Origin: Thermoplasmata archaeon
GTDB lineage: Archaea; Thermoplasmatota; Thermoplasmata; Thermoplasmatales; Thermoplasmataceae
Length of the DNA stretch: 64,000 nucleotides
Assembly: GCA_021809755.1 (NCBI GenBank)
Contig: JAJZJZ010000003.1
Coordinates: 1 to 64,000, forward strand
Direction: 5' to 3'
In this document: positions 25,741 to 34,865 of the stretch, one piece after another
Layout: the number at the start of each line of letters is the position of its first letter
Position numbering within the stretch: the stretch's first letter is position 1
Translations under genes and position numbers: made by a program
The notes under the pieces: generated by a model
Told to the model about the DNA's origin: nothing
Database searches by the model: none
The model's input: the letters and a program-made list of their open reading frames with translations, nothing else

Positions 25741-26361
25741 TTAGATTGCTAATTCCTTTTCAGCAATTTTTCGTATATCTGAAATAATATCCTTAGCATT
25801 TTCCATAAAAAGACGCAATTTTAATTTTTCCGACTCTACGAATTTTTCATCTTTTATGGATTTCAGGTTTATTTTAACGTTGAGTAAAACGGACTCAATG
25901 GCTGCGTTGCTGAGATATCCCGCCGCGGCCGCGTCTGTTATGGCATTTTTATTTCCTATCTGACATAACCTTCTGGATAACTCCATAGTTTTATAACAGA
26001 GCTGTGCTATTTTCCAAGGGACAGATATTGCGACTTTCATTGTTCTGTTAATCTCATTTTCTCTGTGCTTCTTTTTATCATCGTTATCCTTAGGAAGTTT
26101 TCTTGCCTCCATCATTGCATTGAAAGCATTCTCATCCTCTTCCATAAATGATTCAAATTGGTTCGCATAATCCTGTGCCTTCTGACTGAGTTTCTCTAAC
26201 TCGCCCTGTACCGCTTCATAGTTCTTTTTTCCCTGTGTTAATGATATAACCATTGAACAAAGAGAACTTGAGATTACACCAACGAAAGCGCTAGCCGATC
26301 CTCCGCCTGGAGCCGGTTTTGGTGATGCCAGATCCTCCATAAACATGTTATAGTCTTTCAT
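25741..26361 (-). CDS. fchA: formimidoyltetrahydrofolate cyclodeaminase
   Basis: A 206-residue all-helical enzyme of the FTCD C-terminal family that converts 5-formimidoyl-tetrahydrofolate to 5,10-methenyl-tetrahydrofolate with release of ammonia. The N-terminal PAPGGGSASAFVG is the family signature. I chose the ATG at 26361 because it overlaps the formimidoyltransferase stop as ATGA, giving classic coupling; a GTG three codons upstream is possible. In animals the two activities are one protein; here they are separate and adjacent. Whether the archaeon uses tetrahydrofolate or another pterin is not shown by the sequence. Confidence 0.9.
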   Translation of the reverse strand: MKDYNMFMEDLASPKPAPGGGSASAFVGVISSSLCSMVISLTQGKKNYEAVQGELEKLSQKAQDYANQFESFMEEDENAFNAMMEARKLPKDNDDKKKHRENEINRTMKVAISVPWKIAQLCYKTMELSRRLCQIGNKNAITDAAAAGYLSNAAIESVLLNVKINLKSIKDEKFVESEKLKLRLFMENAKDIISDIRKIAEKELAI

Positions 26362-27257
26362 TGTTCCCACACCTTCTTTTCAAATATCTGGTTACTCTTG
26401 AATCCGTTGAGTCTTAGATAATACTTTGCACTTTCAATGAGTGAATCCATAGGTGTGAGACCAACAATTTCTGATTCTGCTATCTCAAAACCAAATCTCT
26501 GAGCCTCCAGCCTCACAAGCTCATAGGCTCTGTAAATGGGTGTTTTTTTATAATTAGTCAAGTTCATTGATATCTGAACCATTTTCCTGTCTTCAAGGTA
26601 AAATGCCAGTGCCTTGACGAATGTCAGACCACCGTCCTTTGCTCTAAGTGCTTTTGCAATCTTCTTTCCCGATTCAATATCCTGTGTTCTTAGATTTACG
26701 TTATATGCAATGAGAAAATCTCTTGCGCCAATTATTGATGCTCCTGCAGTACCAACTTCCTGTGGGCCGAAATCCGGTTTCCACTGCTCTTTTTGAATTT
26801 CGTTCCTAATCTGTTCATACTGAAAGTTTTTATTTCTTATATTTTCAAGGTTCTTCCTCCATTCAAGTTTGGCAGCTTCACCATATAAATAGACAGGAAT
26901 TCCAAGTTCTTTTGCTACTCTGGCTCCAAGTTCATTTGCCAGATCAACACACTTCTTAATATCGACCCCTGACACCGGTATGAATGGGATTACATCTGCA
27001 GCTCCAAATCTTGGATGCTCTCCCTTATGATTATCAAGATTGATTAAATGTGAGGCTTCTCTGATTCCTCTGAATGCCCCTTCCACAACTATATCTTCAC
27101 TTCCAACAAAGGAAATTACGCATCTGTTGTGGTTTGCATCTTTTTCCTGATCAAGAAGCCTTATGCCTTTTACTGACAGAATTGCCTCTATTATCTTTGA
27201 AATAATTTCATCGTTCTGGCCCTCACTGAAATTTGGTACACATTCAACGATACCCAT
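26358..27257 (-). CDS. ftcD: glutamate formimidoyltransferase
   Basis: A 299-residue enzyme that moves the formimidoyl group of N-formimidoyl-glutamate, the end product of histidine breakdown, to tetrahydrofolate. The N-terminal VECVPNFSEG and the HNRCVISFVG, HPRFGAADVIPFIPV and GARDFLIAYNVNL blocks are diagnostic. It is translationally coupled to the cyclodeaminase (ATGA overlap), so the pair turns formimidoyl nitrogen and carbon into ammonia and a one-carbon unit. No other histidine-utilisation gene lies in this window. Confidence 0.93.
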   Translation of the reverse strand: MGIVECVPNFSEGQNDEIISKIIEAILSVKGIRLLDQEKDANHNRCVISFVGSEDIVVEGAFRGIREASHLINLDNHKGEHPRFGAADVIPFIPVSGVDIKKCVDLANELGARVAKELGIPVYLYGEAAKLEWRKNLENIRNKNFQYEQIRNEIQKEQWKPDFGPQEVGTAGASIIGARDFLIAYNVNLRTQDIESGKKIAKALRAKDGGLTFVKALAFYLEDRKMVQISMNLTNYKKTPIYRAYELVRLEAQRFGFEIAESEIVGLTPMDSLIESAKYYLRLNGFKSNQIFEKKVWEQ

Positions 27258-27472
27258 GAGCTTGTATATTATTCAAAGATAAAGCCCTAATCATTGAATA
27301 TTTATGATTGATTATGATGATTTGCATTCTATGTTAATATTTTATTAATCACAAAGGTGCTATATGAGCAGATCTGATAACATAAACTTAACAGGTTTGG
27401 TGTAAACTTTAAAATACCCCCAATTACTAAACATGTTTACCGAGATTATTGGTGAGAATATTGATTACAAGT

Positions 27473-29779
27473 ATGATAAAAAGAGATGGAAAAGAGGTTT
27501 CATTTGAACCGGACAAAATTACAAGGGCAATTTACAAAGCAATGCTATCAGTCAAGATAGGAAGCATGAAAGACGCTGAACTTCTAACTCAAAAAGTAGT
27601 TGCTTCACTGTCAAATGATTTTACCAAGCCCACAGTGGAACAGATTCAAGATAGGGTTGAAAATATTTTGATGGGCACCGAAATAGACGGGAAAAAGTTC
27701 AATGAAGTTGCAAAGTCCTACATTCTTTACAGAGAGAGAAGGAGAACTATAAGGCTCGAAAAGGAAAGGATGGGGGTAAAGGATGATCTGAAACTTTCCC
27801 TTAATGCAATAAAGGTGCTTGAATCAAGATACCTTATCAAGGATCAGGAGGGGAAGATCATAGAGACTCCGGGCCAGATGTTCAGGAGAGTTGCAGAACA
27901 TGTAGGTATCATTGACGCATTGTACGATTATATATCATATGAAAAAACAGGAAAATTACCAAAAGGTGCCACAAAACTTTCCTCTATTTCTGAAACTCAA
28001 TTGTCCGTGCTCAAAAATTCATTTTCCAAACTCTCTGTGGAGAAGGGAATAAAAGGAACATTCGAAGATTTCCTGGATTTCTTGTATACAAAGGGAACAA
28101 TAGCTCCTAAGACCATTGATGAATTTGAGGAAATGATGACAAGTTTGGAATATGTACCTAATTCCCCAACTCTTATGAATGCAGGTGCACCACTGGGTCA
28201 ACTTTCTGCTTGCTTCGTATTGCCCGTTGGTGACAGTATTCCGGAAATTTTTGAAGCGGTAAAACACACTGCAGAAATACACAAATCTGGTGGTGGTACG
28301 GGCTTTGCATTCTCTAGATTGAGATGTAAGGATGATATAGTCGGATCAACGAAGGGAGTTGCCTCAGGTCCAGTTTCGTTTATGAAAATTTTTGATACAA
28401 CCACAGAGGTCATAAAGCAGGGAGGGAAGAGAAGAGGAGCAAATATGGGAATATTGCGATATGATCACCCAGATATAATGGAATTTGTAATGAGCAAAGA
28501 TTCCGAAAATTCCCAGTTAAGAAACTTCAATATTTCAGTTGGTTTAGATGATGTTTTCTTTGAAAAACTTGATAAGGACGACTATATCGAATTGAAGAAC
28601 CCTCACGGTGGAAGAGTAGTTAGGAGAATGAAGGCATCTGCACTTTGGGATGCCATCGTGGCTCAGGCGTGGAAAACAGCAGATCCAGGTTTAATCTTTT
28701 TGGATGAGATTAACAAAAAAAATACGGTTAAACACCTTGGCGACATTGAAGCTACAAACCCTTGCGGTGAACAACCTCTGATGCCCTATGAATCTTGCAA
28801 TCTTGGGTCAATAAATCTCGCAAAGTTTGTGGAAAACGGTAAAATAAATTTTGAGAAACTTAGTAGGGTTATCAAGCTCTCAGTGAGATTTCTTGATAAT
28901 GTTGTGGATGCAAACAATTTTCCTGTGGATAAGATCGAGATCATGACACGAAAAACAAGGAAAATCGGATTGGGTTATATGGGCTTCGCAGATATGCTAA
29001 TAAAATTGAAGATAGCGTACAACAGTGGAGAAGCACTTGATACTGGAGAGAGAGTGATGGAATTCCTTCAAAATGAATCCCATGACGAATCGGAAAGATT
29101 GGCCAATGAAAGAGGGGTCTTCCCTGGATGGACTGGATCCTATTGGGAAAGCATTGGAAGAAAGATGAGGAATTCAACAACAACCACAATAGCCCCAACT
29201 GGAACGATTTCAATAATAGCGAACTGTTCATCCTCCATAGAACCTATATTTGCCATAGCATTCATGCGCCATGTTCTTAATGGTCAGCAGCTCATAGAAA
29301 TGAACCCTCTCTTCGAAGAAACCCTTCATGATTATGACCTTTATTCAAAGGAGTTGATGGAGCAGGTTGCAAGGACTGGAAATCTTAAAGGAACTAATCT
29401 TCCGGAAGAAATAAAGAAGATATTTGTAACAGCACAGGAAATAGACCCGGAATGGCATGTTCTTATGCAGGCAACCTTCCAGAGATTCTGTGATTCCGGT
29501 GTCTCAAAGACTATCAATCTTCCTTCTTCCGCAACCCAGGAAGATATTGCAAAGGCATACCGTATGGCGAAAGACCTGCATTGCAAGGGAATTACGGTTT
29601 ACAGGGATCACAGCAAAAGCGAACAGGTTCTCTATGTTGGTTCTGAAGAGCCTGCAAAAGAAGAAAAAATACCAATTCCCCTTGAATCGTTGCCCTCTGA
29701 GGATACACTGCCTGAAGAATTCATAAAACTGGAAGCAACGTTTGACCCGGCATGTCCTGACGGAAAGTGCGATCTCTAA
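27473..29779 (+). CDS. nrdJ: adenosylcobalamin-dependent (class II) ribonucleotide reductase
   Basis: A protein of about 768 residues that makes deoxynucleotides with B12 as radical source. It has an N-terminal ATP-cone (KRDGKEVSFEPDKITRAI), then the barrel with a redox Cys in QLSACFVLPVGDS, a GGGTGFAF segment, the NPCGEQPL motif with radical-accepting Cys and Glu, and a C-terminal CPDGKC pair that re-reduces the site. No intein is seen, although one is common at these motifs in archaea. Start: ATG 27473 begins directly at the cone; in-frame TTG/GTG codons at 27449-27461 are alternatives, and a ctttaaaata box at 27406-27415 suits either. The adenosyltransferase at 20295 can supply its cofactor. 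It removes any need for oxygen or glycyl radical. Confidence 0.93.
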   Translation: MIKRDGKEVSFEPDKITRAIYKAMLSVKIGSMKDAELLTQKVVASLSNDFTKPTVEQIQDRVENILMGTEIDGKKFNEVAKSYILYRERRRTIRLEKERMGVKDDLKLSLNAIKVLESRYLIKDQEGKIIETPGQMFRRVAEHVGIIDALYDYISYEKTGKLPKGATKLSSISETQLSVLKNSFSKLSVEKGIKGTFEDFLDFLYTKGTIAPKTIDEFEEMMTSLEYVPNSPTLMNAGAPLGQLSACFVLPVGDSIPEIFEAVKHTAEIHKSGGGTGFAFSRLRCKDDIVGSTKGVASGPVSFMKIFDTTTEVIKQGGKRRGANMGILRYDHPDIMEFVMSKDSENSQLRNFNISVGLDDVFFEKLDKDDYIELKNPHGGRVVRRMKASALWDAIVAQAWKTADPGLIFLDEINKKNTVKHLGDIEATNPCGEQPLMPYESCNLGSINLAKFVENGKINFEKLSRVIKLSVRFLDNVVDANNFPVDKIEIMTRKTRKIGLGYMGFADMLIKLKIAYNSGEALDTGERVMEFLQNESHDESERLANERGVFPGWTGSYWESIGRKMRNSTTTTIAPTGTISIIANCSSSIEPIFAIAFMRHVLNGQQLIEMNPLFEETLHDYDLYSKELMEQVARTGNLKGTNLPEEIKKIFVTAQEIDPEWHVLMQATFQRFCDSGVSKTINLPSSATQEDIAKAYRMAKDLHCKGITVYRDHSKSEQVLYVGSEEPAKEEKIPIPLESLPSEDTLPEEFIKLEATFDPACPDGKCDL

Positions 29780-29780
29780 T

Positions 29781-30092
29781 ATGGGAGACGATGAAATTAG
29801 AGAGGAGGGTTTATCCAGAATCCTTCTCTCCCAATCTCAAAACTTTTTCAAAAAGGATCCATTGCGGCATATTCTCAGCTATTCTTTGGCTAGGGATAAT
29901 AGATTTCTGGAGTCAGGAGTTTTTTTAAAGCCCAAATATGTTGATAAGTTTCTTGATATGCTGGAAAAGGAAGTTTTAGAAAATTTTCCAATTGCAAAGA
30001 TAGATTTTAACAGGTTTGAAGATGCGTACTATAGTGACTTTTTCGTTGAGATAAGAAAAATAGCTATAAATTTACTCAGTAAAATAAATTAA
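29781..30092 (+). CDS. small helical protein downstream of the class II RNR, unknown function
   Basis: A 103-residue, charged, alpha-helical protein starting at an ATG one base after the RNR stop, so it is translated from the same mRNA. No motif, cysteine or membrane helix is present, and I do not recognise a family. The frame is open further upstream inside nrdJ, but the MGDDEIREEG start is natural. Its tight linkage suggests a role with the reductase (assembly, regulation or nucleotide supply), which is only a contextual guess. Confidence 0.6.
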   Translation: MGDDEIREEGLSRILLSQSQNFFKKDPLRHILSYSLARDNRFLESGVFLKPKYVDKFLDMLEKEVLENFPIAKIDFNRFEDAYYSDFFVEIRKIAINLLSKIN

Positions 30093-30118
30093 CTCTTTAA
30101 ATATATCTATTTAAGGCA

Positions 30119-30610
30119 TTGACACTAGAAGAATTAGTTGATAAAGAAATAACTGTTGAATTGAACAGTCTTGGAATCATTAAGATAGGGATCCTAGACA
30201 GCTTTAGCGATAACGGAATACTTCTAAAAAAGGGAGATGAAAAATATTTTATCCCATGGCGTTCAATAGAGGAGTTAAGGTTAAAGAAAGAAGGGGATGA
30301 AGAGTTTAACCCTAAACTTGAGATTGATGATGCCGAGAAAGAAAGTTTTCTTGGTAGTGTGTTTTTCCTCATATCTTTAACGATCATGTCAGCACTTGTT
30401 ACTTTTATAATTTATGCAAGTTTCGTAAATTCATCTAATCTCGGTATTCCAAAGACCATAGCTTCCGCAATAGGTGGACCGTTTATTATAGTTGGATTTT
30501 TTGGCACCTTTGTTTCATTTCTAATAGGAAAAACAAAAGTTGCCCTGCTCATGGTCATAATTATTTTTATTGGCGCTCTTCTATTCATAGTATATTTTGG
30601 CATATTGTAA
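30119..30610 (+). CDS. membrane protein with Sm-like N-terminal domain
   Basis: A 163-residue protein. Residues 1-55 show the strand pattern of an Sm/LSm-type barrel: ITVELNSLGIIKIGILDSFSD, then GILLKKGDEKYFIPWRSIEELRL, where the last part resembles the Sm2 ending. A charged linker (55-80) leads to three membrane helices (about 82-104, 115-138 and 141-162). The start is TTG at 30119; no ATG is available in the region. It lies 26 bases after the small RNR-linked gene and may share its transcript. An Sm fold attached to a membrane is unusual. The fold call is pattern-based and uncertain, and a mechanosensitive-channel-like beta domain is an alternative. Confidence 0.5.
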   Translation: MTLEELVDKEITVELNSLGIIKIGILDSFSDNGILLKKGDEKYFIPWRSIEELRLKKEGDEEFNPKLEIDDAEKESFLGSVFFLISLTIMSALVTFIIYASFVNSSNLGIPKTIASAIGGPFIIVGFFGTFVSFLIGKTKVALLMVIIIFIGALLFIVYFGIL

Positions 30611-30856
30611 AGGCAATCTGACTTTCTCATGAGTCGCTTTATGATTCTCATTAACCTTTGTTTACCTTCACTGAAACGATTCAATTACCATTTTCAGATC
30701 TATGCTCATGAATGCTATGTATGTTAAATCTGCAGAAATCTCAATATTCCATAATTCCTCATAAAATAGGTACTTCAAAAGTAAGGTTTCCAATTATTGA
30801 GACTTAATCATCATGTGAGAAAATTAATTATGTAATGGGCAATGACGACCTTACAA

Positions 30857-30941
30857 GCAGGGGTTGTCGAGATTGGTCAAAGGCGCCAGATTGAGGGTCT
30901 GGTTCCGTAGGGATACGCGGGTTCAAATCCCGTCCCCTGCA
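30857..30941 (+). tRNA. tRNA-Leu (anticodon GAG)
   Basis: An 85-base class II tRNA. Acceptor GCAGGGG pairs with CCCCTGC, the anticodon stem is CCAGA/TCTGG with loop TTGAGGG (anticodon GAG at 30893-30895), a long variable arm follows (ttccgtagggatacg region), the T loop is TTCAAAT, and the discriminator is A at 30941. It has no intron and no encoded CCA. A T6 run at 30944-30949 may end transcription. Confidence 0.97.
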
Positions 30942-30968
30942 TCTTTTTTATGATCGATTTATTTTTTA

Positions 30969-32144
30969 TCATAGAAAATCAAGGGCGTTTTTCATATCCT
31001 CTATGAGATCTTCTGCATCTTCTATTCCACATGAAAACCTTACGAGTCCGTCTTTAATTCCAATTTTTTCCCTTTGGGCCTTTGACATGGAAGAATGGGA
31101 GGTATCTATTGGAAGAGTTGCAAGTGACTCTACTCCACCTAGACTTGGAGCAGGAGATATATATTTCAGCTTTCCCAGAAACTTTCTTGCCTGATCGACG
31201 CCTCCTTTAATCTCAAAGGATAGCATTCCCCCATAGCCCCTCAGATTTTTCTTCGCAATTTTATGGTAAGGACTAGACTCAAGTCCGGGATAAAAAACAC
31301 TCTCAACCTTGTCATTTTCCATGAGAAATTTTGAAATTTTCATTGCGTTTTCATTTTGTCTTCCAACCCTCAGGCCGATAGTCTTCATCCCTCTGGCTAT
31401 GCTGTATGCCTGTGTTGGATCAAGCACCGGTCCAAGATTCTTCCTCATATCATATATTGCACTTGGATCTTCATCTGTTCCCAGAAACCCGCATATAGCG
31501 TCCGAATGCCCGGAAAGGTATTTAGTCCCGCTGTGAACAACGTAATTCGCCCCCAGTTCAAGTGGGTTTTGATTTACTGGAGATGCAAAGGTTGCATCAA
31601 TTGCCAATTTAGTCTCAGTACCATTACATAACTCTCCTATGAGTCCAATATCCGTGACCATATCAGTTGGATTTGTAATAGATTCAGCATAAATCATGTC
31701 GTATTCAGAAGCTTTAAAAGAACCTTCATTGAGATCATTAGTATCCATAAATGTCACTTCGATTCCATTTTCTCTCAGCTTATTGAGAAAGTAAGAATAT
31801 GTCTGTCCATAGAGCTCAGAAGCTGAAAGCAGCTTCATTCCCCTCTTCAGTATTGACATCGCCAGACATGATATGGCAGACATACCAGATGAAAATGATA
31901 TGCCAAATTTTGAATCTTCAATGGCTGCGTATTTCTGCTCCAGAGAGTTGACAGTAGGATTTCCCCATCTTGTATAGATGTAGGGTTTGCCCGTGGATGG
32001 ATCACTTATGGCTCCACTTTCATAATTCGGGTATATAAAAGTGGCATTTTGAAAAATTGGGGTAACAACGTTCCCAAATTCCTTTATTTTAAGTTCCCCT
32101 GCTGAAACCGCCCTTGTGTTAATTCCCCCTTTCTGATCTGCCAT
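30969..32144 (-). CDS. Cys/Met-metabolism PLP enzyme (cystathionine gamma-synthase/lyase or methionine gamma-lyase)
   Basis: A 391-residue fold-type I PLP enzyme. The PLP lysine is K208 in HSGTKYLSGHSD, and the substrate- and cofactor-binding blocks YTRWGNPTVNSLE and SSGMSAIS are clear. The family includes cystathionine gamma-synthase, cystathionine gamma-lyase, O-acetylhomoserine sulfhydrylase and methionine gamma-lyase, which cannot be separated by eye. The Tyr of LYGQTY, needed by all, is present. The gene is monocistronic, opposite in direction to the tRNA-Leu. A role in interconverting sulfur amino acids is sure; the exact reaction is open. Confidence 0.85.
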   Translation of the reverse strand: MADQKGGINTRAVSAGELKIKEFGNVVTPIFQNATFIYPNYESGAISDPSTGKPYIYTRWGNPTVNSLEQKYAAIEDSKFGISFSSGMSAISCLAMSILKRGMKLLSASELYGQTYSYFLNKLRENGIEVTFMDTNDLNEGSFKASEYDMIYAESITNPTDMVTDIGLIGELCNGTETKLAIDATFASPVNQNPLELGANYVVHSGTKYLSGHSDAICGFLGTDEDPSAIYDMRKNLGPVLDPTQAYSIARGMKTIGLRVGRQNENAMKISKFLMENDKVESVFYPGLESSPYHKIAKKNLRGYGGMLSFEIKGGVDQARKFLGKLKYISPAPSLGGVESLATLPIDTSHSSMSKAQREKIGIKDGLVRFSCGIEDAEDLIEDMKNALDFL

Positions 32145-32327
32145 AGAATTGAATTTCTTGCAGATGAATAACCCTTTCTAGAAAATAATTATAACCTGCC
32201 CTAAATGAATAAATTTTTTGGTTTTACGAAACTGGTCAATTTGGTCCGCCCACAGTTTTCTCTGGACCCACTCCTCTAATGAATATAATTTAGAATATGA
32301 CTGCGGACAAATTAAACCCTTCAATAA

Positions 32328-32948
32328 TTACTGCAATAGGTTAGTTTTGCGTCTTATCCCTTCCAATGCACATTCAAGAACTTGGTTTCTTGGCAATCTA
32401 GCATCGCAAATATGGAAACTTTTTGATAAAATATTATGGTCTATGGCTTTTCTGTATGCATCATGAACAGAACGAAGATATTCTTCATTCTCAAACATTT
32501 CGTATTGGCGATTTTCCTTCTTTCTGGCCAGAAATTCCTTTGGGTCAAGATCAAGATATATTGTTAATTCAGGTACAAGATGAACTATCCCCAGAGCGTT
32601 TTCCATCCATTTGATCCATGATATTTCATCTTTAAAATTGTTCTTGAGCATGGATCCCTGATATGCAAATGTTGAAAGTGAATAGCGATCGCATATGACA
32701 ATGTTTCCAGCTTCCAGTTTTGCCTCTATTTCCTTCGAATGGTCAATTCTGTCTTTAAGGAATAGAGATAACAACAAAAGAGGCTCTTCCCGACCTGCCT
32801 TCTCCAGGAATTCCTGATTTTCCTTAAATTTATCAGTTGGCTCATATGTGCTAAAGACCCTGTAGTTGTAAGAAGATAGGACTTTCTCAAGTGAGCCGGC
32901 CAAAGTGCTCTTTCCAGAACCATCTATTCCTTCTATCGCTATAAACAT
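32328..32948 (-). CDS. tmk: thymidylate kinase
   Basis: A 206-residue dTMP kinase making dTDP. P-loop EGIDGSGKST lies at the very N-terminus (MFIAIEG start), the DRYSLSTFAYQG block holds the DRx motif for dTMP, and LDLDPKEFLARK follows. A lid-like Arg-rich stretch is partly present. The open frame extends 16 codons upstream to 32996, but the ATG at 32948 gives the canonical start. It stands alone, with about 180 bases of empty sequence on each side. Confidence 0.88.
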   Translation of the reverse strand: MFIAIEGIDGSGKSTLAGSLEKVLSSYNYRVFSTYEPTDKFKENQEFLEKAGREEPLLLLSLFLKDRIDHSKEIEAKLEAGNIVICDRYSLSTFAYQGSMLKNNFKDEISWIKWMENALGIVHLVPELTIYLDLDPKEFLARKKENRQYEMFENEEYLRSVHDAYRKAIDHNILSKSFHICDARLPRNQVLECALEGIRRKTNLLQ

Positions 32949-33174
32949 GATTAATTGGAGAGAAAGAACACGATAAAATAATATTCTATCGAACACCCAG
33001 ATTTTCGCGGATCAAGGTTAACTAGTTCTGCACCACTGTGATAGACCAGTCATCCATTTTTGTTCTGAAGCTAATCAGGCATAAAAAAAGAATCGTTAAA
33101 GGTAAGAAGTTTTAAAAAAATTGATTTGGTTGAAATAAAATTTATAATTTAAAAATATAAAAATAATGTTTTTC

Positions 33175-34623
33175 TTAATTTGTCTTTACTCCCCTGCTCG
33201 ATGCTTCTCCTTCAAGAAGTTTATTTTCACCTGATATCTCGTCCAGATCCAGCCTCTTTGGTTCAGGCAGGAGTACTACTGTAAATATCAGACCCATCAC
33301 TGAAAGGAATGCCAGAATCAAAAATAGCCCTGATTCCCCAATGGAAGATGCAACGATGATTACATTTAGGAAGGTTCCTAAGAAAGCCCCTGTTTTACCC
33401 CCGGCAGCCGAAGCACCAGAACCCAACCCTCTGACTTTCGTAGGGAAGACTTCAGGAGGATATATGAAGGTAGTAACGTTTGGTCCAAACTCAATGAAGA
33501 AGTAACTCAACCCGTAAACAACCAAGAACTCACTCACATATGTTGCTGAGAGAAGTTGATGGAATATGCCTAGAATCCCAAAACTAACCGCCATGGCAGT
33601 AAACCCTATCATCTGAATTGGTTTTCTTCCTATCCTGTCAATGGTAAATGTTGCTAACCAATAACCTGGAAGAGCTGCGACCCCAAATACCAGAGCGGAA
33701 TATTCTGTAGTAGTAATGAGTTTACTTAATCCTGTTACAGTGGAAGGCACCAGAACGGATAACATTGAGTTTGACATGATTGAATTACCATACAAAGCCC
33801 AGTCCATCAGGAACCATGATCCAGCTGTTCCAAGGAGAGTCAAAAGAAATCTTTTCTGTTTTATGATGCTTACCCAGGATTCTCTAACTGTTTCTGTGCT
33901 CGCATCAGCCATTGTAGATATACCCGTATATTTTTGCCAGTTATCTGAGGCAGCCTTTGCATCACCCTTAACTCTAAGAAGATATCTTGGGGTCTCAGGC
34001 ATCTTTCTTCTGTAATAGACTACTGCCAAAGCTGGAATTGCACCGAATGCTAGAAGAAGTTTCCAGATAATATCCAGTGGGATTCCGGAAAAGATCAACC
34101 CAAGCGATATAAGAGGGCCGGCCAATAATCCAAGGGACTGCATAGAAAAAACCATACCAACAAGTTTTCCTCTGCTCCCTGTATTTGAGTATTCTGCCAT
34201 TATTGTTGAGCTTGTTGCATAATCTCCTCCTATCCCTATTCCCAGAATGAATCTCCACGCTATCAATATATAGACTCCGTTGACAGGTGTAAGGAATGCA
34301 CTTCCCAATGCGCCTATTACCAGAATTATAAGTTCAAGCCCATAAATTGCCTTTCTGCCCATCTTATCAAGCAGTCTTCCAAATATCAGGGCACCAATTA
34401 CCGCTGATAGAAGAGCTGTGGAATCTAGCAGAGAAGTCTCCAATGTGCTGAATTTGCCCCAGCCAGCCAAAACAAGTAAGCTCGTTACTACTCCAATTAT
34501 GAACAGGTCATATGCGTCGGTGAAGAAACCGAGACCCGAAATCAACCAAGTTTTGTAGTGAAAACCGCTTGTTTCCGTTTCGTTTATAGACTTTATTAAG
34601 TCTTCTTTTGTATCTTTACTCAT
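33175..34623 (-). CDS. MFS transporter of the phosphate:H+ symporter (PHO84) type
   Basis: A 482-residue 12-helix major facilitator. The N-terminal GLGFFTDAYDLFIIGVV is the hallmark of the PHS family (Pho84-like). The RLLDKMGRKA loop signature and WRFILGIGIGGDYATSSTIMAEY in helix 4 follow, with the inter-domain RKMPETPRYLL. Family members import inorganic phosphate with protons, and related archaeal ones may carry sugars or organic acids. The steep inward proton gradient of an acidophile would suit it. The cytoplasmic N- and C-termini are charged. Monocistronic; AT-rich sequence on both sides holds its promoter (around 34650) and T-rich terminator. Confidence 0.82.
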   Translation of the reverse strand: MSKDTKEDLIKSINETETSGFHYKTWLISGLGFFTDAYDLFIIGVVTSLLVLAGWGKFSTLETSLLDSTALLSAVIGALIFGRLLDKMGRKAIYGLELIILVIGALGSAFLTPVNGVYILIAWRFILGIGIGGDYATSSTIMAEYSNTGSRGKLVGMVFSMQSLGLLAGPLISLGLIFSGIPLDIIWKLLLAFGAIPALAVVYYRRKMPETPRYLLRVKGDAKAASDNWQKYTGISTMADASTETVRESWVSIIKQKRFLLTLLGTAGSWFLMDWALYGNSIMSNSMLSVLVPSTVTGLSKLITTTEYSALVFGVAALPGYWLATFTIDRIGRKPIQMIGFTAMAVSFGILGIFHQLLSATYVSEFLVVYGLSYFFIEFGPNVTTFIYPPEVFPTKVRGLGSGASAAGGKTGAFLGTFLNVIIVASSIGESGLFLILAFLSVMGLIFTVVLLPEPKRLDLDEISGENKLLEGEASSRGVKTN

Positions 34624-34865
34624 ACATTCCTTCCAAGTATAGTAGTATAATAAGGTTTACCGATATAGTATATAGATTAGTATATTGCTATATATACAGT
34701 AATTATTCTATATACAAAAATAACCGGAGCCAATAATTAAACAATTGATTTTTCAGCTATAAAATTGCTTAGGTGACCTATTTATGAAGAGAGAAAATTT
34801 TGTTTATTTAAGCGGATTATTTTTCTTAATGTTAGGGCAAATTATTTAATTGCTTTTACATGGAA

